Shown here: positions 12,123 to 21,245 of the stretch, one piece after another | Layout: each line of letters opens with the position of its first letter | How positions within the stretch are numbered: position 1 is the first letter of the stretch | Source: Asterias amurensis | Lineage: Eukaryota; Echinodermata; Asteroidea; Forcipulatida; Asteriidae | Assembly: GCF_032118995.1 (NCBI RefSeq) | Contig: NC_092665.1 | Coordinates: forward strand, 15,396,012-15,460,011 | DNA length: 64,000 nt | Direction: 5' to 3' | Notes under the pieces: generated by a model | What the model was told of the DNA's origin: nothing | What the model saw: only the letters and a program-made list of their open reading frames with translations | Databases searched by the model: none | Position numbers and translations under genes: made by a program

Positions 12123-12583
12123 AGACAGCAGCTTGCAGCATGTCAATTGCATTCTGCAGCTAACAAGCACAAGCCATGAACCCCAAGCTCCCCCTCAAGA
12201 AGTTTTGCCATGGTGCAGATGTAGAAATCGCAGGGATATAACGCTGCTGGAGGAGAATAAGTTTTGCACTAGAAGGTGAAATGGGTGCCTCACACACACA
12301 CACACACAGCTCATGGATTACAGGGATGACATGCTGGCAGCAGAGCAAATCCACAATAATGACAGTTTTTCAGCATGCAGCATAATAGGCATTATGTTTT
12401 TTTTAGCAGCATGGGCGACTTGGTGCTATAAACCGTAGATTCATCCCATGTGTTTTGTTTTATCAATAAGGGATAGGTTTCTAGCACCAAATGGTGTTTA
12501 TATTGGGTTCAGACCTCGAAGGCTCTTATTACAAATAATATTGCAATTTTTCAGCATGTTCTAAAATATTTTAATTGCTTGAG

Positions 12584-12835
12584 TTTGAACAAAGAGAAAT
12601 TAACCGCAGCGAGACATGAACCAATGACCTCTGAATTAACGTACAAGTGTTCTACCAACTGAGCTATCCAGCCCATGCTGGCGGTGTCCCTATTTGTCAT
12701 CAGAAATTGATTAATAGGGACACAGCCAACATAGTGCTGGCTAGCTCATTTTGTTAGAGTGCATGTACGCTAATCTTAGGATTGCTGGTTCAAGTCTCAC
12801 TCCAATTACTTTTCCATTGTTCAAACCCAAACTAC
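12584..12835. mobile_element. Inverted pair of tRNA-derived SINE-like units
   Basis: The left arm, on the minus strand, reads GATAGCTCAGTTGGTAGAAC (A box) and then GGTTCATGTCTCGC (B-box-like). The right arm, on the plus strand, reads GGCTAGCTCATTTTGTTAGA and then GGTTCAAGTCTCACTCC. Both arms end in GTTCAAAC-type sequence, and an inner palindrome around GTGTCCCTATT / AATAGGGACAC joins them. Neither arm folds as an intact tRNA. This looks like two SINEs head to head or a foldback derived from one. Confidence 0.6.
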
Positions 12836-13149
12836 TTTTAAAACTGGCACAATCTGTTCCCCTTGTTATTTGTTGCATATTTTAGTATGAGTGTCTCCAC
12901 ACTAACTTATAAGCTCAGCTCATTAATTTTTGCAATCGAGACATAGGAGGGTTGTTATAAGCAGCTGTATGTAGCTGGTTTCTACATAGTGAATTTTTTT
13001 TACACACAAAAATATTAAGTATAACAACAATATGAGATTTAGAATATGTTTTATTTGCATCAGGGATTATGAATATTTATTGTGGTTTTACCCATATAAA
13101 CCGATGCGTGTGAGCCACTGTATTTTGGAACTTATCAAAAATCTTTGAA

Positions 13150-13440
13150 AAAAACACATCACAGACAAATTACTTGGGTGGTATTCGAACCCACGACCCT
13201 TGCAGGGCTTAGAAACTTTGTATTAAGCGCTATATAAATGCATGTTATTATATTATTATTATTTGCAATTCTAGAGCAGTGTCATAGAAACTAGTCTAAT
13301 TGGCCCTAGAATTGCAAAGGTCATTGGTTTGAATCCCACCCGAGTAACATGCTTGCTTTTTATCACAGAATTTGGTGGAAGTACTGAGTATGCTATTGAC
13401 ACATCAATGTATATGGGTCAAGCCAAAATGAGGAATAAGA
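13150..13440. mobile_element. Second inverted SINE pair
   Basis: The minus-strand part carries CAAGGGTCGTGGGTTCGAAT (B box GGTTCGAAT) near 13170-13205. The plus-strand part from about 13270 carries CTAGTCTAATTGG, GGTTTGAATCCCACCCGAGT and then GTACTGAGTATGCTATTGAC. The same plus-strand order occurs in the SINE at 58355-58593. GCGCTATATAAATGCA followed by TTATTA units lies between the arms and looks like a SINE tail. Both arms are diverged. Confidence 0.6.
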
Positions 13441-13687
13441 TTAATAAAAACAAACTATGGATAAAGAAATTACATTAATTCAAAGGTGTATCATTCATAA
13501 CAAGGACATACTCAAAAGACAAGAAAATGATCCAAGAACACGTCATTTTACCTCAACTTGTTAAATTTAATGATCAAGTCAGAAATGAGACCTTCCACTT
13601 GGTACATAAGTATTTAGGAAATTAAAGTGGGAGTTAATTTTGGCTGATAGTTGTGATTTTGGCTGATATGAACAATCTTCAAGATGA

Positions 13688-14050
13688 TCACTATTGGTAA
13701 ACTACTCAAAATAATTGTTAGCATAAAAACTTGGTAACAATCAATGGAGAGCTGTTGATAGTGTAAAACATTGTGAGAAACGGCTCCCTCGGAAGTAACT
13801 TAGTTTCCAAGATAAAGAAGTAATTTTCCACAAATGTGACTTCGAGACCTCGGATTTAGAATTTGAGGTCTCAAAATCAAGACATGAAAGCACACAACTT
13901 GGTGTGACAAGGGTTTTTTTCTTCCATTATTTTACCGCAACTTTGATGACCAATTGAGTTCAAATTTTCACAGGTTTGTCATTTTGTGCATATAAATGTT
14001 GAGATACTCAACGTGAGAAAACTGGTCTTTGACAACTACCAAAAAGTGTC
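13688..14050 (-). mobile_element. TTAAAGGCAGTGG-family element, reverse orientation
   Basis: CACTATTGGTAAACTACTCA at the left, GTGAGAAACGGCTCCCTC and the central GAGACCTCGGATTTAGAATT / GAGGTCTC palindrome, then GGTCTTTGACAACTACCAAA at the right. The outermost ends (TTAAAGG) are lost. Confidence 0.75.
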
Positions 14051-14052
14051 TA

Positions 14053-14888
14053 TAAAACAGACGTTACAAAATATTTAACCTGCAATAGTTTTAAACCATG
14101 TAACGCTAATGGTTTTAAAACCATTGATGGACTGACCCACAAATTAAAATAGTTTACACATCTTTTAAATTTAGTGTTGCAATGCTGCACTACAGAACAT
14201 GTATGATTTCAACCCAAACAAACAAGTGGTTTTGTTTTTCAAAGTGAAAAGAATGAGATTTCCAATTTCTTTACTTCTTGTTCATCCCATCAAGTCTCTC
14301 CTAGACTAGTTTTTCTATGGATGGGGCTGGCACTTTTGCAATGGTGAAAGAAATGCGTTGTGGATTATCATCAGATAAAGTAAAAAGTGACATGCTATGA
14401 TAAATAACCATGTACCCGCCCCGCCCACTTATGATCTTTTAGCTGCAATCCTCTCCATCGAATCTGTGATGTAGCTATAGGGCTGCGGTTTGGGCTTGGG
14501 ATGTGCTGACCATTTCTTTTACCTGTGGAAACCTGGGAAAGGGAAATAATAATATGAGATCAGAAAATACACCTTGGTTTGACGAGTTAAAGTGTTCTGG
14601 AGCTCTTGAAAATTGAAGAATTTTATTACAAGAGGATGTATTGAAATGAATATGTATGTTCCTAAGAATATCCTTTGGAAGGTTATTTAGTTACTAGAGG
14701 TGTAGTTTGTTGATATAACAAAAACAACTGATTTTGGAAACAGCTTACTTTTACGAAACATTCAAGGATACACGCGCACATACTTGGGTGTTAAAATTGA
14801 CACAAGATCAATGTCAAACAAAGATACATGTACAAACAACAACTTATTGTTTACATCATTGGGTGTTTAGCAACATGAAAATAATTTG
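14053..14888. other. Gene-poor AT-rich DNA
   Basis: No gene, RNA gene or element could be supported between the two MITE copies on either side. Confidence 0.4.
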
Positions 14889-15258
14889 TTCCCTTGGATC
14901 GGTCGAGTTGGTCTTTGAAAAGTGTTTGTAACCGTTTGTTATAAAATACATTATGATTAGAAAGATATTTTAAAAGTAGAATATAATGATCCACACTAGT
15001 ATTACGCGAAATTGGGTAGTTATCCTTTTACCTCATCGACTAACACAGTCGGCCATCTGTGGGCGTCAAATTTCTCCCATAAATGGCCGACCGTGTTAAT
15101 TCGCAAAGTAAAAGGAAAACCTTGCAATTTCGAGGCAAATTTGTGTGGATCATTGTATTCTACTTTTGAATCATTTTTCTAACCATATGCTTTTTATTAC
15201 AAACGGTTACGCTTTTCAAAGAACAACTCGACTGATCCAAGGCAACGTGTTCCTTTAA
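14889..15258. mobile_element. Palindromic MITE, TTAAAGGAACACG family, copy 1
   Basis: Long inverted arms: CCTTGGATCGGTCGAGTTGG with GTTTGTAACCGTTTGTTATA on the left, and GTTACGCTTTTCAAAGAACA, then CGTGTTCCTTTAA, on the right. The centre is a palindrome around TCGGCCAT / ATGGCCGA. The left terminus is clipped (TTCCCTTGG rather than TTAAAGGAACACGTTGCC). Fuller copies lie at 43184-43560 and 48103-48492. Confidence 0.8.
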
Positions 15259-17808
15259 TTTGGGTTATTTTCAGGGTCTCAATAAAGTGAAAATACATTG
15301 GTGTTAATTTTTTACACCCCAGTTTTTGCAGTGCATAAAGGCAAGGCATTTTCTGTCTATTTATTGGCAAGTTAAAAGTTTTAACTGTTTTTCTGTTTAG
15401 TCGTAATTTGGAATAAAAGGCATCCTAATTGTTACAATAAATGTTCTTTCAAAAACAACCTGTCATGCCCATTTTTGTTTTGATACTAGACTTGTTTAAC
15501 CTGTATGAGTGACGTTTGTGAACAAACATCAAATTATGATTATTGTGTCTGTTCAGAAACAAAATTAACAGTGTATGCATTTAGCCTTCGAAATTAGACT
15601 GGGTTGAAACGTCAGGCCATTATCTATTTTGTGCATTCACGGTCGTTGTGGTTGATCAGTTCACAAGTAGCCTTAGTATATATAAAACAAGACAAGTTGC
15701 AAGGTCCTTGAATGCCATCCCTTCTTCATAGAACCTTCAGAAAGATTGTAGTCTCTGACAACTTTATTACTAACCGTCCTGAGTTAATGTCTGCATGGTC
15801 TAGTCACATTCCTTTCTCCATGGGTCCAAACAGTCTCTTTGCTGTGGTTTTCTTTATTTGCGTTGATGACACCAGTAGACTATCTTGATCACTGAAAAGT
15901 GAAATTAAACACAACACATTTATGGTATGACCATGAGTATAAATTATGATACCGTTTGTTTACACGACAGGGCATTTATTTATTCTTCCAAGTTTTTCCC
16001 CTCCATTTTCAGTTGTATTGTTTATTTTTTTCTAGAGGGTCCCTAGACTATGCCAGGGAGAAAAGGGTTTTCACACTGATGTCAGGCATGCAACTACATC
16101 AGCTGATATAATTTTTTTTTTATTTTCAGTACTTTCAATTGAAAAATATCTTACAAAATTTTGTGACATTTTGTAATTTCCTCCTTTTTGTTTAAGTTAC
16201 AGTTGCATGCCTGTGACGACCATGCTGTGTGAAAACATAGGCCTTATTAACCGTTTATTTAGATTTTATTTTTTTATAATGAAAACAAAATTAATCAATG
16301 AGACCTTTCCAGCTATTTTGCAGGCATATTCTTTACTACAAAAAAATTATAATAAAAAACCCCGAAACCAAGCTCTTTCTTAAAAAAACCCAGGATCAAT
16401 AAGAAGCCCGTTTCATTATAATTAATTCTTTAATCCACTTTAAAACAAAAAAGAAGGAATATTTAAACATTATTTTCGTAATATCATCACTTGTGGAGGG
16501 GGGCCCGATAAAAAGCATAACTTGTCGAGAGTATGGACCCCTAACCTAACGAAAGCAATGAACTGAAGCAAAAATTAATACATAGGTGGAGAGAGCGAGT
16601 AAAATGCGAGTAAAACTTTAATAGCCTACCTTCTGGTGAATATTCTAGTCGTGAACTCTGGTCTTGACCACAAGTAGAAGTCTACTGGTAGATCTAGAAC
16701 ATGAACAGTGTAGTAAGTAAACAAGATCGCGGACAGGACTGTCATCAGATGTTTGACAAACTGGGACAGTTTTGAGTTAATGAATTTACACTGCTCTCGC
16801 ATTGATTGGAACTCATCATTCGCATCAGCTGGATTGGCCTAGCCTGCTGTGTACTTCCTTCTGATAATCTCTGCTTTGCACAGATTTCCTTCTTTTGCTG
16901 GCAGATTCCGATACTGCCCAGGTAACTTTCCTGTTCCTCACCTCTTCTTCATGGCAATTTTGATGCGCCGTCAAAAACGCATAATACACCCCACGGATAA
17001 GGTGCGGTGGTTGCGCACACTCAAACATGAAAACACGACGAAAAGCTCTAGACACAGATAAACACGATCGACGTGTGTATAAACTCATGCCATTGCAATA
17101 GCACGTATCGTGCGTATAATCCCATGCCATTGCAATAGCACGTATCTATATTTAGACTACGCCCTCCGGGGATGGTAAATGTAACAGCTATCGTCGCACT
17201 GTGTCAAAGGTAAATATGCTTGGCAAGCATTTTTCGTTCGTGCGTATGACGATACAGCGTCTTTAAAGACCCCAGCTTACCACTACATAATTGTTCTCAT
17301 TCAGTTTCTTCCCACGGGCGGAGCCAAGCCACGCGCTACCGTCGTTTATATGGGAGGTGCGCCCCTCCGGCGGCGGATGTAGAAATACTTCCGATCGCCT
17401 GACTGTATGAAGCCGCCTTTGACATACCTCTGTATTTAGCTGAATAATTATTGAGTAACTAAAAAAAAATCCGCTTTCGATTTTCCCACTGTTAGATTGC
17501 ACAATACTCCACAGTGCATGCAGCGTGTGAAGTCGATTTTTATCGGTGGTTTTAATCGTGAAGCTATGAGACTTCAGATACAGTTGTTGAGCGGAAGTAA
17601 TCGCAATTAATTATTAGCTTCTAAAAGACTCCTGCTTTCGTTTTCCAACTGTATTGCACAATATTCAGAGATTGTTATCAGTGACACAATGAGACTTTAG
17701 ATACAGTTATTGAGCCAAAGTAATCGCAACAGAGTTTGCCAGTCTCGTGCGTATTCGACAAGGAATAAAACCAGTTTTAGTCCACATTTCTTTCCCAAAT
17801 TCATGCGT
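15259..17808. other. Gene-poor DNA upstream of the tRNA array
   Basis: No supported protein gene. It contains a foldback at 16067-16236 and a 23-bp direct repeat (CATGCCATTGCAATAGCACG core) at 17086-17108 and 17123-17145. The short overlapping open frames at 16825-17130 have no recognisable domain. Confidence 0.4.
16067..16236. repeat. Foldback element, GTTTTCACAC ends
   Basis: GTTTTCACAC and GTCAGGCATGCAACT on the left are matched in inverted form by AGTTGCATGCCTG and GTGTGAAAAC on the right, with a small asymmetric gap in the right arm. The AT-rich loop is about 100 nt. Confidence 0.5.
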
Positions 17809-17814
17809 GCCGAA

Positions 17815-17864
<50 letters not shown>

Positions 17865-17913
17865 AAATCCCCGGAGAACTTCCATGAGTTCTGAATTGTC
17901 CCGGGTTTCGGCA
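17809..17913 (+). tRNA. tRNA-Phe(GAA) with 32-nt T-loop insertion, unit 1
   Basis: Acceptor strand GCCGAAA pairs with TTTCGGC at the end, followed by discriminator A. The D arm is GCTCAGTTGGGAGAGC (A box TAGCTCAGTTGG). The anticodon arm is TCAGA-CTGAAGA-TCTGA with anticodon GAA. The T arm starts CCTGG-TTCAA, is interrupted by 32 nt, then resumes TC-CCGGG. Body positions 1-58 plus 91-105 make a canonical 73-nt tRNA-Phe; 59-90 is the insertion. The insertion holds a hairpin, AGAACT / AGTTCT. The unspliced gene still has a B box (GGTTCAAATCC). The loop here reads TTCCAT instead of the consensus TGCATG. A T4 run follows. Animal tRNA introns normally lie at 37/38, so this position is exceptional; removal is inferred, not shown. 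Confidence 0.75.
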
Positions 17914-17995
17914 TCCATATTTTGGCTTAAGTTTAAATATTTAATGTGAAATATTCATCAAGAAATTGTGCCATATTAGTCAAAAAATAACAACT

Positions 17996-18001
17996 GCCGA
18001 A

Positions 18002-18051
<50 letters not shown>

Positions 18052-18100
18052 AAATCCCCGGAGAACTTGCACGAGTTCTGAATTGTCCCGGGTTTCGGCA
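17996..18100 (+). tRNA. tRNA-Phe(GAA) with T-loop insertion, unit 2
   Basis: All tRNA-forming parts match the array consensus. The only change is in the hairpin loop of the insertion (TGCACG). A T7 run follows the discriminator after GCCA. Confidence 0.75.
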
Positions 18101-18182
18101 GCCATTTTTTTGCTTAAGTTTAAATATTTAATATGAAATATTCATCAACAAATCCTGCTAAATTAGTCAAGAAATAACAACT

Positions 18183-18188
18183 GCCGAA

Positions 18189-18238
<50 letters not shown>

Positions 18239-18287
18239 AAATCCCCGGAGAACTTGCATGAGTTCTGAATTGTCCCGGGTTTCGGCA
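18183..18287 (+). tRNA. tRNA-Phe(GAA) with T-loop insertion, unit 3
   Basis: Consensus unit: every stem pairs, U8, A14, G18-G19, G53-TTC and C61 equivalents are present, and the insertion occupies 18241-18272. T6 terminator follows. Confidence 0.78.
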
Positions 18288-18368
18288 GCCATTTTTTGCT
18301 TAAGTTTAAATATTTAATATGAAATATTCATCAACAAATCCTGCTAAATTAGTCAAGAAATAACAACT

Positions 18369-18374
18369 GCCGAA

Positions 18375-18424
<50 letters not shown>

Positions 18425-18473
18425 AAATCCCCGGAGAACTTGCATGAGCTCTGAATTGTCCCGGGTTTCGGCA
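18369..18473 (+). tRNA. tRNA-Phe(GAA) with T-loop insertion, unit 4
   Basis: tRNA-forming parts are intact. One change in the insertion (AGCTCT for AGTTCT) creates an A-C mismatch in the inner hairpin. The same change is in unit 7, whose flanking spacer is also identical, so the two share a recent duplication. Confidence 0.75.
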
Positions 18474-18556
18474 GCCATTTTTTGGCTTGAAGTTTAAATA
18501 TTTAGTATGAAATATTCACCGAGAAATTCTGCCATATTAGTCAAAAAATAACAACT

Positions 18557-18562
18557 GCCGAA

Positions 18563-18612
<50 letters not shown>

Positions 18613-18661
18613 AAAACCCCGGAGAACTTGCATGAGTTCTGAATTGTCCCGGGTTTCGGCA
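18557..18661 (+). tRNA. tRNA-Phe(GAA) with T-loop insertion, unit 5
   Basis: tRNA-forming parts intact. The insertion begins AA rather than AT (TTCAAAACCCC), also seen in units 7, 8 and 10; the B box still fits GGTTCRANNCC. It is followed by TTTTCTTTTT. Confidence 0.75.
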
Positions 18662-18745
18662 GCCATTTTCTTTTTACTTAATTGAAATATTTTATGTTGA
18701 ATACTCATCAACAAATCCTGCTAAATTAGTCAAGAAATAACAACT

Positions 18746-18751
18746 GCCGAA

Positions 18752-18801
<50 letters not shown>

Positions 18802-18850
18802 AAATCCCCGGAGAACTTGCATGAGTTCTGAATTGTCTCGGGTTTCGGCA
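18746..18850 (+). tRNA. tRNA-Phe(GAA) with T-loop insertion, unit 6
   Basis: Consensus insertion. The 3-prime half of the T stem reads TCGGG instead of CCGGG, turning the innermost G-C pair into G-U. A T7 run follows. Confidence 0.72.
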
Positions 18851-18933
18851 GCCATTTTTTTGGCTTAAGTTTAAATATTTAATATGAAATCTTCATCAAC
18901 AAATCCTGCTAAATTAGTCAAGAAATAACAACT

Positions 18934-18939
18934 GCCGAA

Positions 18940-18989
<50 letters not shown>

Positions 18990-19038
18990 AAAACCTCGGA
19001 GAACTTGCATGAGCTCTGAATTGTCCCGGGTTTCGGCA
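18934..19038 (+). tRNA. tRNA-Phe(GAA) with T-loop insertion, unit 7
   Basis: tRNA-forming parts intact. The insertion has three changes (AAAACC, CTCGG and AGCTCT), all between body positions 59 and 90. T6 terminator follows. Confidence 0.74.
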
Positions 19039-19121
19039 GCCATTTTTTGGCTTGAAGTTTAAATATTTAGTATGAAATATTCACCGAGAAATTCTGCCAT
19101 ATTAGTCAAAAAATAACAACT

Positions 19122-19127
19122 GCCGAA

Positions 19128-19177
<50 letters not shown>

Positions 19178-19226
19178 AAAACCCCGGAGAACTTGCATGA
19201 GTTCTGAATTGTCCCGGGTTTCGGCA
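19122..19226 (+). tRNA. tRNA-Phe(GAA) with T-loop insertion, unit 8
   Basis: Sequence equals unit 5, including the TTTTCTTTTT downstream spacer; a recent copy. Confidence 0.75.
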
Positions 19227-19310
19227 GCCATTTTCTTTTTACTTAATTGAAATATTTTATGTTGAATACTCATCAACAAATCCTGCTAAATTAGTCAAGA
19301 AATAACAACC

Positions 19311-19316
19311 GCCGAA

Positions 19317-19366
<50 letters not shown>

Positions 19367-19408
19367 AAATCCCCGGAGAACTTGCATGAGTTCTGAATTG
19401 TTTCGGCA
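19311..19408 (+). pseudogene. tRNA-Phe-like unit 9, 3-prime T stem deleted
   Basis: Only 98 nt. The seven bases TCCCGGG that form the end of the T loop and the 3-prime T stem are missing, so GAATTG runs directly into TTTCGGCA. The acceptor, D and anticodon arms and both Pol III boxes remain. It probably cannot form a normal T arm, spliced or not. Confidence 0.7.
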
Positions 19409-19490
19409 GCCATTTTTTGGCTTAAGTTTAAATATTTAATATGAAATGTTTTTCAACAAATTCTGCCATATTAGTCAAGAAATAACAACT

Positions 19491-19496
19491 GCCGAA

Positions 19497-19546
<50 letters not shown>

Positions 19547-19595
19547 AAAACCCCGGAGAACTTGCATGAGTTCTGAATTGTCCCGGGTTTCGGCA
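19491..19595 (+). tRNA. tRNA-Phe(GAA) with T-loop insertion, unit 10
   Basis: tRNA-forming parts intact; insertion starts AA (TTCAAAACCCC). T7 run downstream. The start lies 180 bp after unit 9, reflecting the deletion there. Confidence 0.75.
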
Positions 19596-19678
19596 GCCAT
19601 TTTTTTGGCTTAAGTTTAAATATCTAATTTGAAATATTCATCAATAAATTCTGCTATATAAGTCAAGAAATAACAACT

Positions 19679-19782
19679 GCCGAAATAGCTCAGTTGGGAG
19701 AGCGTCGACTGAAGATCTGAAGGTCCCTGGTTCAAATCCCCGGAGAACTTGCATGAGTTCTGAATTGTCCCGGGTTTCGGCA
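19679..19782 (+). pseudogene. tRNA-Phe-like unit 11, anticodon-stem base deleted
   Basis: 104 nt: one A is missing in the 5-prime anticodon stem (GTCGACTG for GTCAGACTG), which weakens that stem. Unit 13, with an identical downstream spacer, lacks this deletion, so the loss followed the duplication. Other parts are consensus. Confidence 0.65.
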
Positions 19783-19865
19783 GCAATTTTTTAGGCTTAA
19801 GTTTAAATAATAAATATGAAATATTCATCAACAAATTCTGCTATATTAGTCAAGAAATAACAACT

Positions 19866-19871
19866 GCCGAA

Positions 19872-19921
<50 letters not shown>

Positions 19922-19970
19922 AAATCCCCGGAGAACTTGCATGAGTTCTGAATTGTCCCGGGTTTCGGCA
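19866..19970 (+). tRNA. tRNA-Phe(GAA) with T-loop insertion, unit 12
   Basis: Consensus body and insertion. Followed by GCAATTTTATAGG, so the terminator is only T4, the same as unit 14. Confidence 0.75.
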
Positions 19971-20053
19971 GCAATTTTATAGGCTTAAGTTTAAATAATT
20001 AATATGAAATATTCATCAACAAATCCTGCTAAATTAGTCAAGAAATAACAACT

Positions 20054-20059
20054 GCCGAA

Positions 20060-20109
<50 letters not shown>

Positions 20110-20158
20110 AAATCCCCGGAGAACTTGCATGAGTTCTGAATTGTCCCGGGTTTCGGCA
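20054..20158 (+). tRNA. tRNA-Phe(GAA) with T-loop insertion, unit 13
   Basis: Consensus body and insertion; T6 run downstream; spacer identical to that of unit 11. Confidence 0.75.
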
Positions 20159-20241
20159 GCAATTTTTTAGGCTTAAGTTTAAATAATAAATATGAAATAT
20201 TCATCAACAAATTCTGCTATATTAGTCAAGAAATAACAACT

Positions 20242-20247
20242 GCCGAA

Positions 20248-20297
<50 letters not shown>

Positions 20298-20346
20298 AAA
20301 TCCCCGGAGAACTTGCATGAGTTCTGAATTGTCCCGGGTTTCGGCA
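20242..20346 (+). tRNA. tRNA-Phe(GAA) with T-loop insertion, unit 14
   Basis: Consensus body and insertion; T4 run downstream; spacer identical to that of unit 12. Confidence 0.75.
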
Positions 20347-20429
20347 GCAATTTTATAGGCTTAAGTTTAAATAATTAATATGAAATATTCATCAACAAAT
20401 CCTGCTAAATTAGTCAAGAAATAACAACT

Positions 20430-20435
20430 GCCGAA

Positions 20436-20485
<50 letters not shown>

Positions 20486-20534
20486 AAATCCCCGGAGAAC
20501 TTGCATGAGTTCTGAATTGTCCCGGGTTTCGGCA
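20430..20534 (+). tRNA. tRNA-Phe(GAA) with T-loop insertion, unit 15
   Basis: Consensus body and insertion; T6 run downstream. Confidence 0.75.
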
Positions 20535-20617
20535 GCCATTTTTTGGCTTAAGTTAAAATATTTAATATTTAAATATTTATCAACAAATTCTGCTATATTA
20601 GTCAAGAAATAACAACA

Positions 20618-20626
20618 GCCGAAATG

Positions 20627-20673
<47 letters not shown>

Positions 20674-20722
20674 AAATCCCCGGAGAACTAGCATGAGTTC
20701 TGAATTGTCCCGGGTTTCGAAA
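20618..20722 (+). pseudogene. tRNA-Phe-like unit 16, acceptor stem broken
   Basis: The acceptor end reads TTTCGAAA instead of TTTCGGCA, losing two pairs next to the terminus. The A box has TGGCTC for TAGCTC. The insertion loop has TAGCAT. Probably not aminoacylated. Confidence 0.65.
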
Positions 20723-20814
20723 GCAATTTTTTGGCTTAAGTTTAAATATTTAATATAGTTTGAATATGAAATATTCATCAAGAAATTCTGCTTTATTATT
20801 CAGGAATAACAACT

Positions 20815-20820
20815 GCCGAA

Positions 20821-20870
<50 letters not shown>

Positions 20871-20919
20871 AAATCCCCGGAGAGCTCGCATGAGTTCTGA
20901 ATTGTCCCGGGTTTCGGCA
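20815..20919 (+). tRNA. tRNA-Phe(GAA) with T-loop insertion, unit 17
   Basis: tRNA-forming parts intact. In the inner hairpin AGAGCT replaces AGAACT; opposite AGTTCT this is a G-U pair, so pairing is kept. The spacer before it is about 10 bp longer than usual. Confidence 0.74.
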
Positions 20920-21002
20920 GCCATTTGTTTTTGCTCAATTGAAAAACTTTATGTGAACTATTCATCAACAAATTCTGCAATATTAGTCAATAAATAACAA
21001 CT

Positions 21003-21008
21003 GGCGAA

Positions 21009-21058
<50 letters not shown>

Positions 21059-21107
21059 AAATCCCCGGAGAACTTGCATGAGTTCTGAATTGTCCCGGGT
21101 TTCGGCA
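21003..21107 (+). pseudogene. tRNA-Phe-like unit 18, acceptor mismatch
   Basis: The second base is G instead of C (GGCGAAA against TTTCGGC), a mismatch near the acceptor end. Otherwise consensus, with a T6 run. It may still be functional; the pseudogene label is tentative. Confidence 0.5.
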
Positions 21108-21190
21108 GCAATTTTTTGGCTTGAAGTTTAAACATTTAATATGAAATATTCATCAAGAAACTCTGCTATATTAGTCAAGAAATAACAACT

Positions 21191-21201
21191 GCCGAAATAG
21201 T

Positions 21202-21245
<44 letters not shown>

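Noticed and set aside
12600..12690. tRNA gene on the minus strand
   Set aside because: A and B boxes are present but the T-stem and acceptor stem do not pair properly, and it is half of an inverted SINE pair.
17710..17949. Open frame over the first tRNA unit, and similar ones at 19616-19834 and 20750-20980
   Set aside because: They are read through tRNA bodies (for example IAQLGERQTEDLKVPGSNP) and are not proteins.
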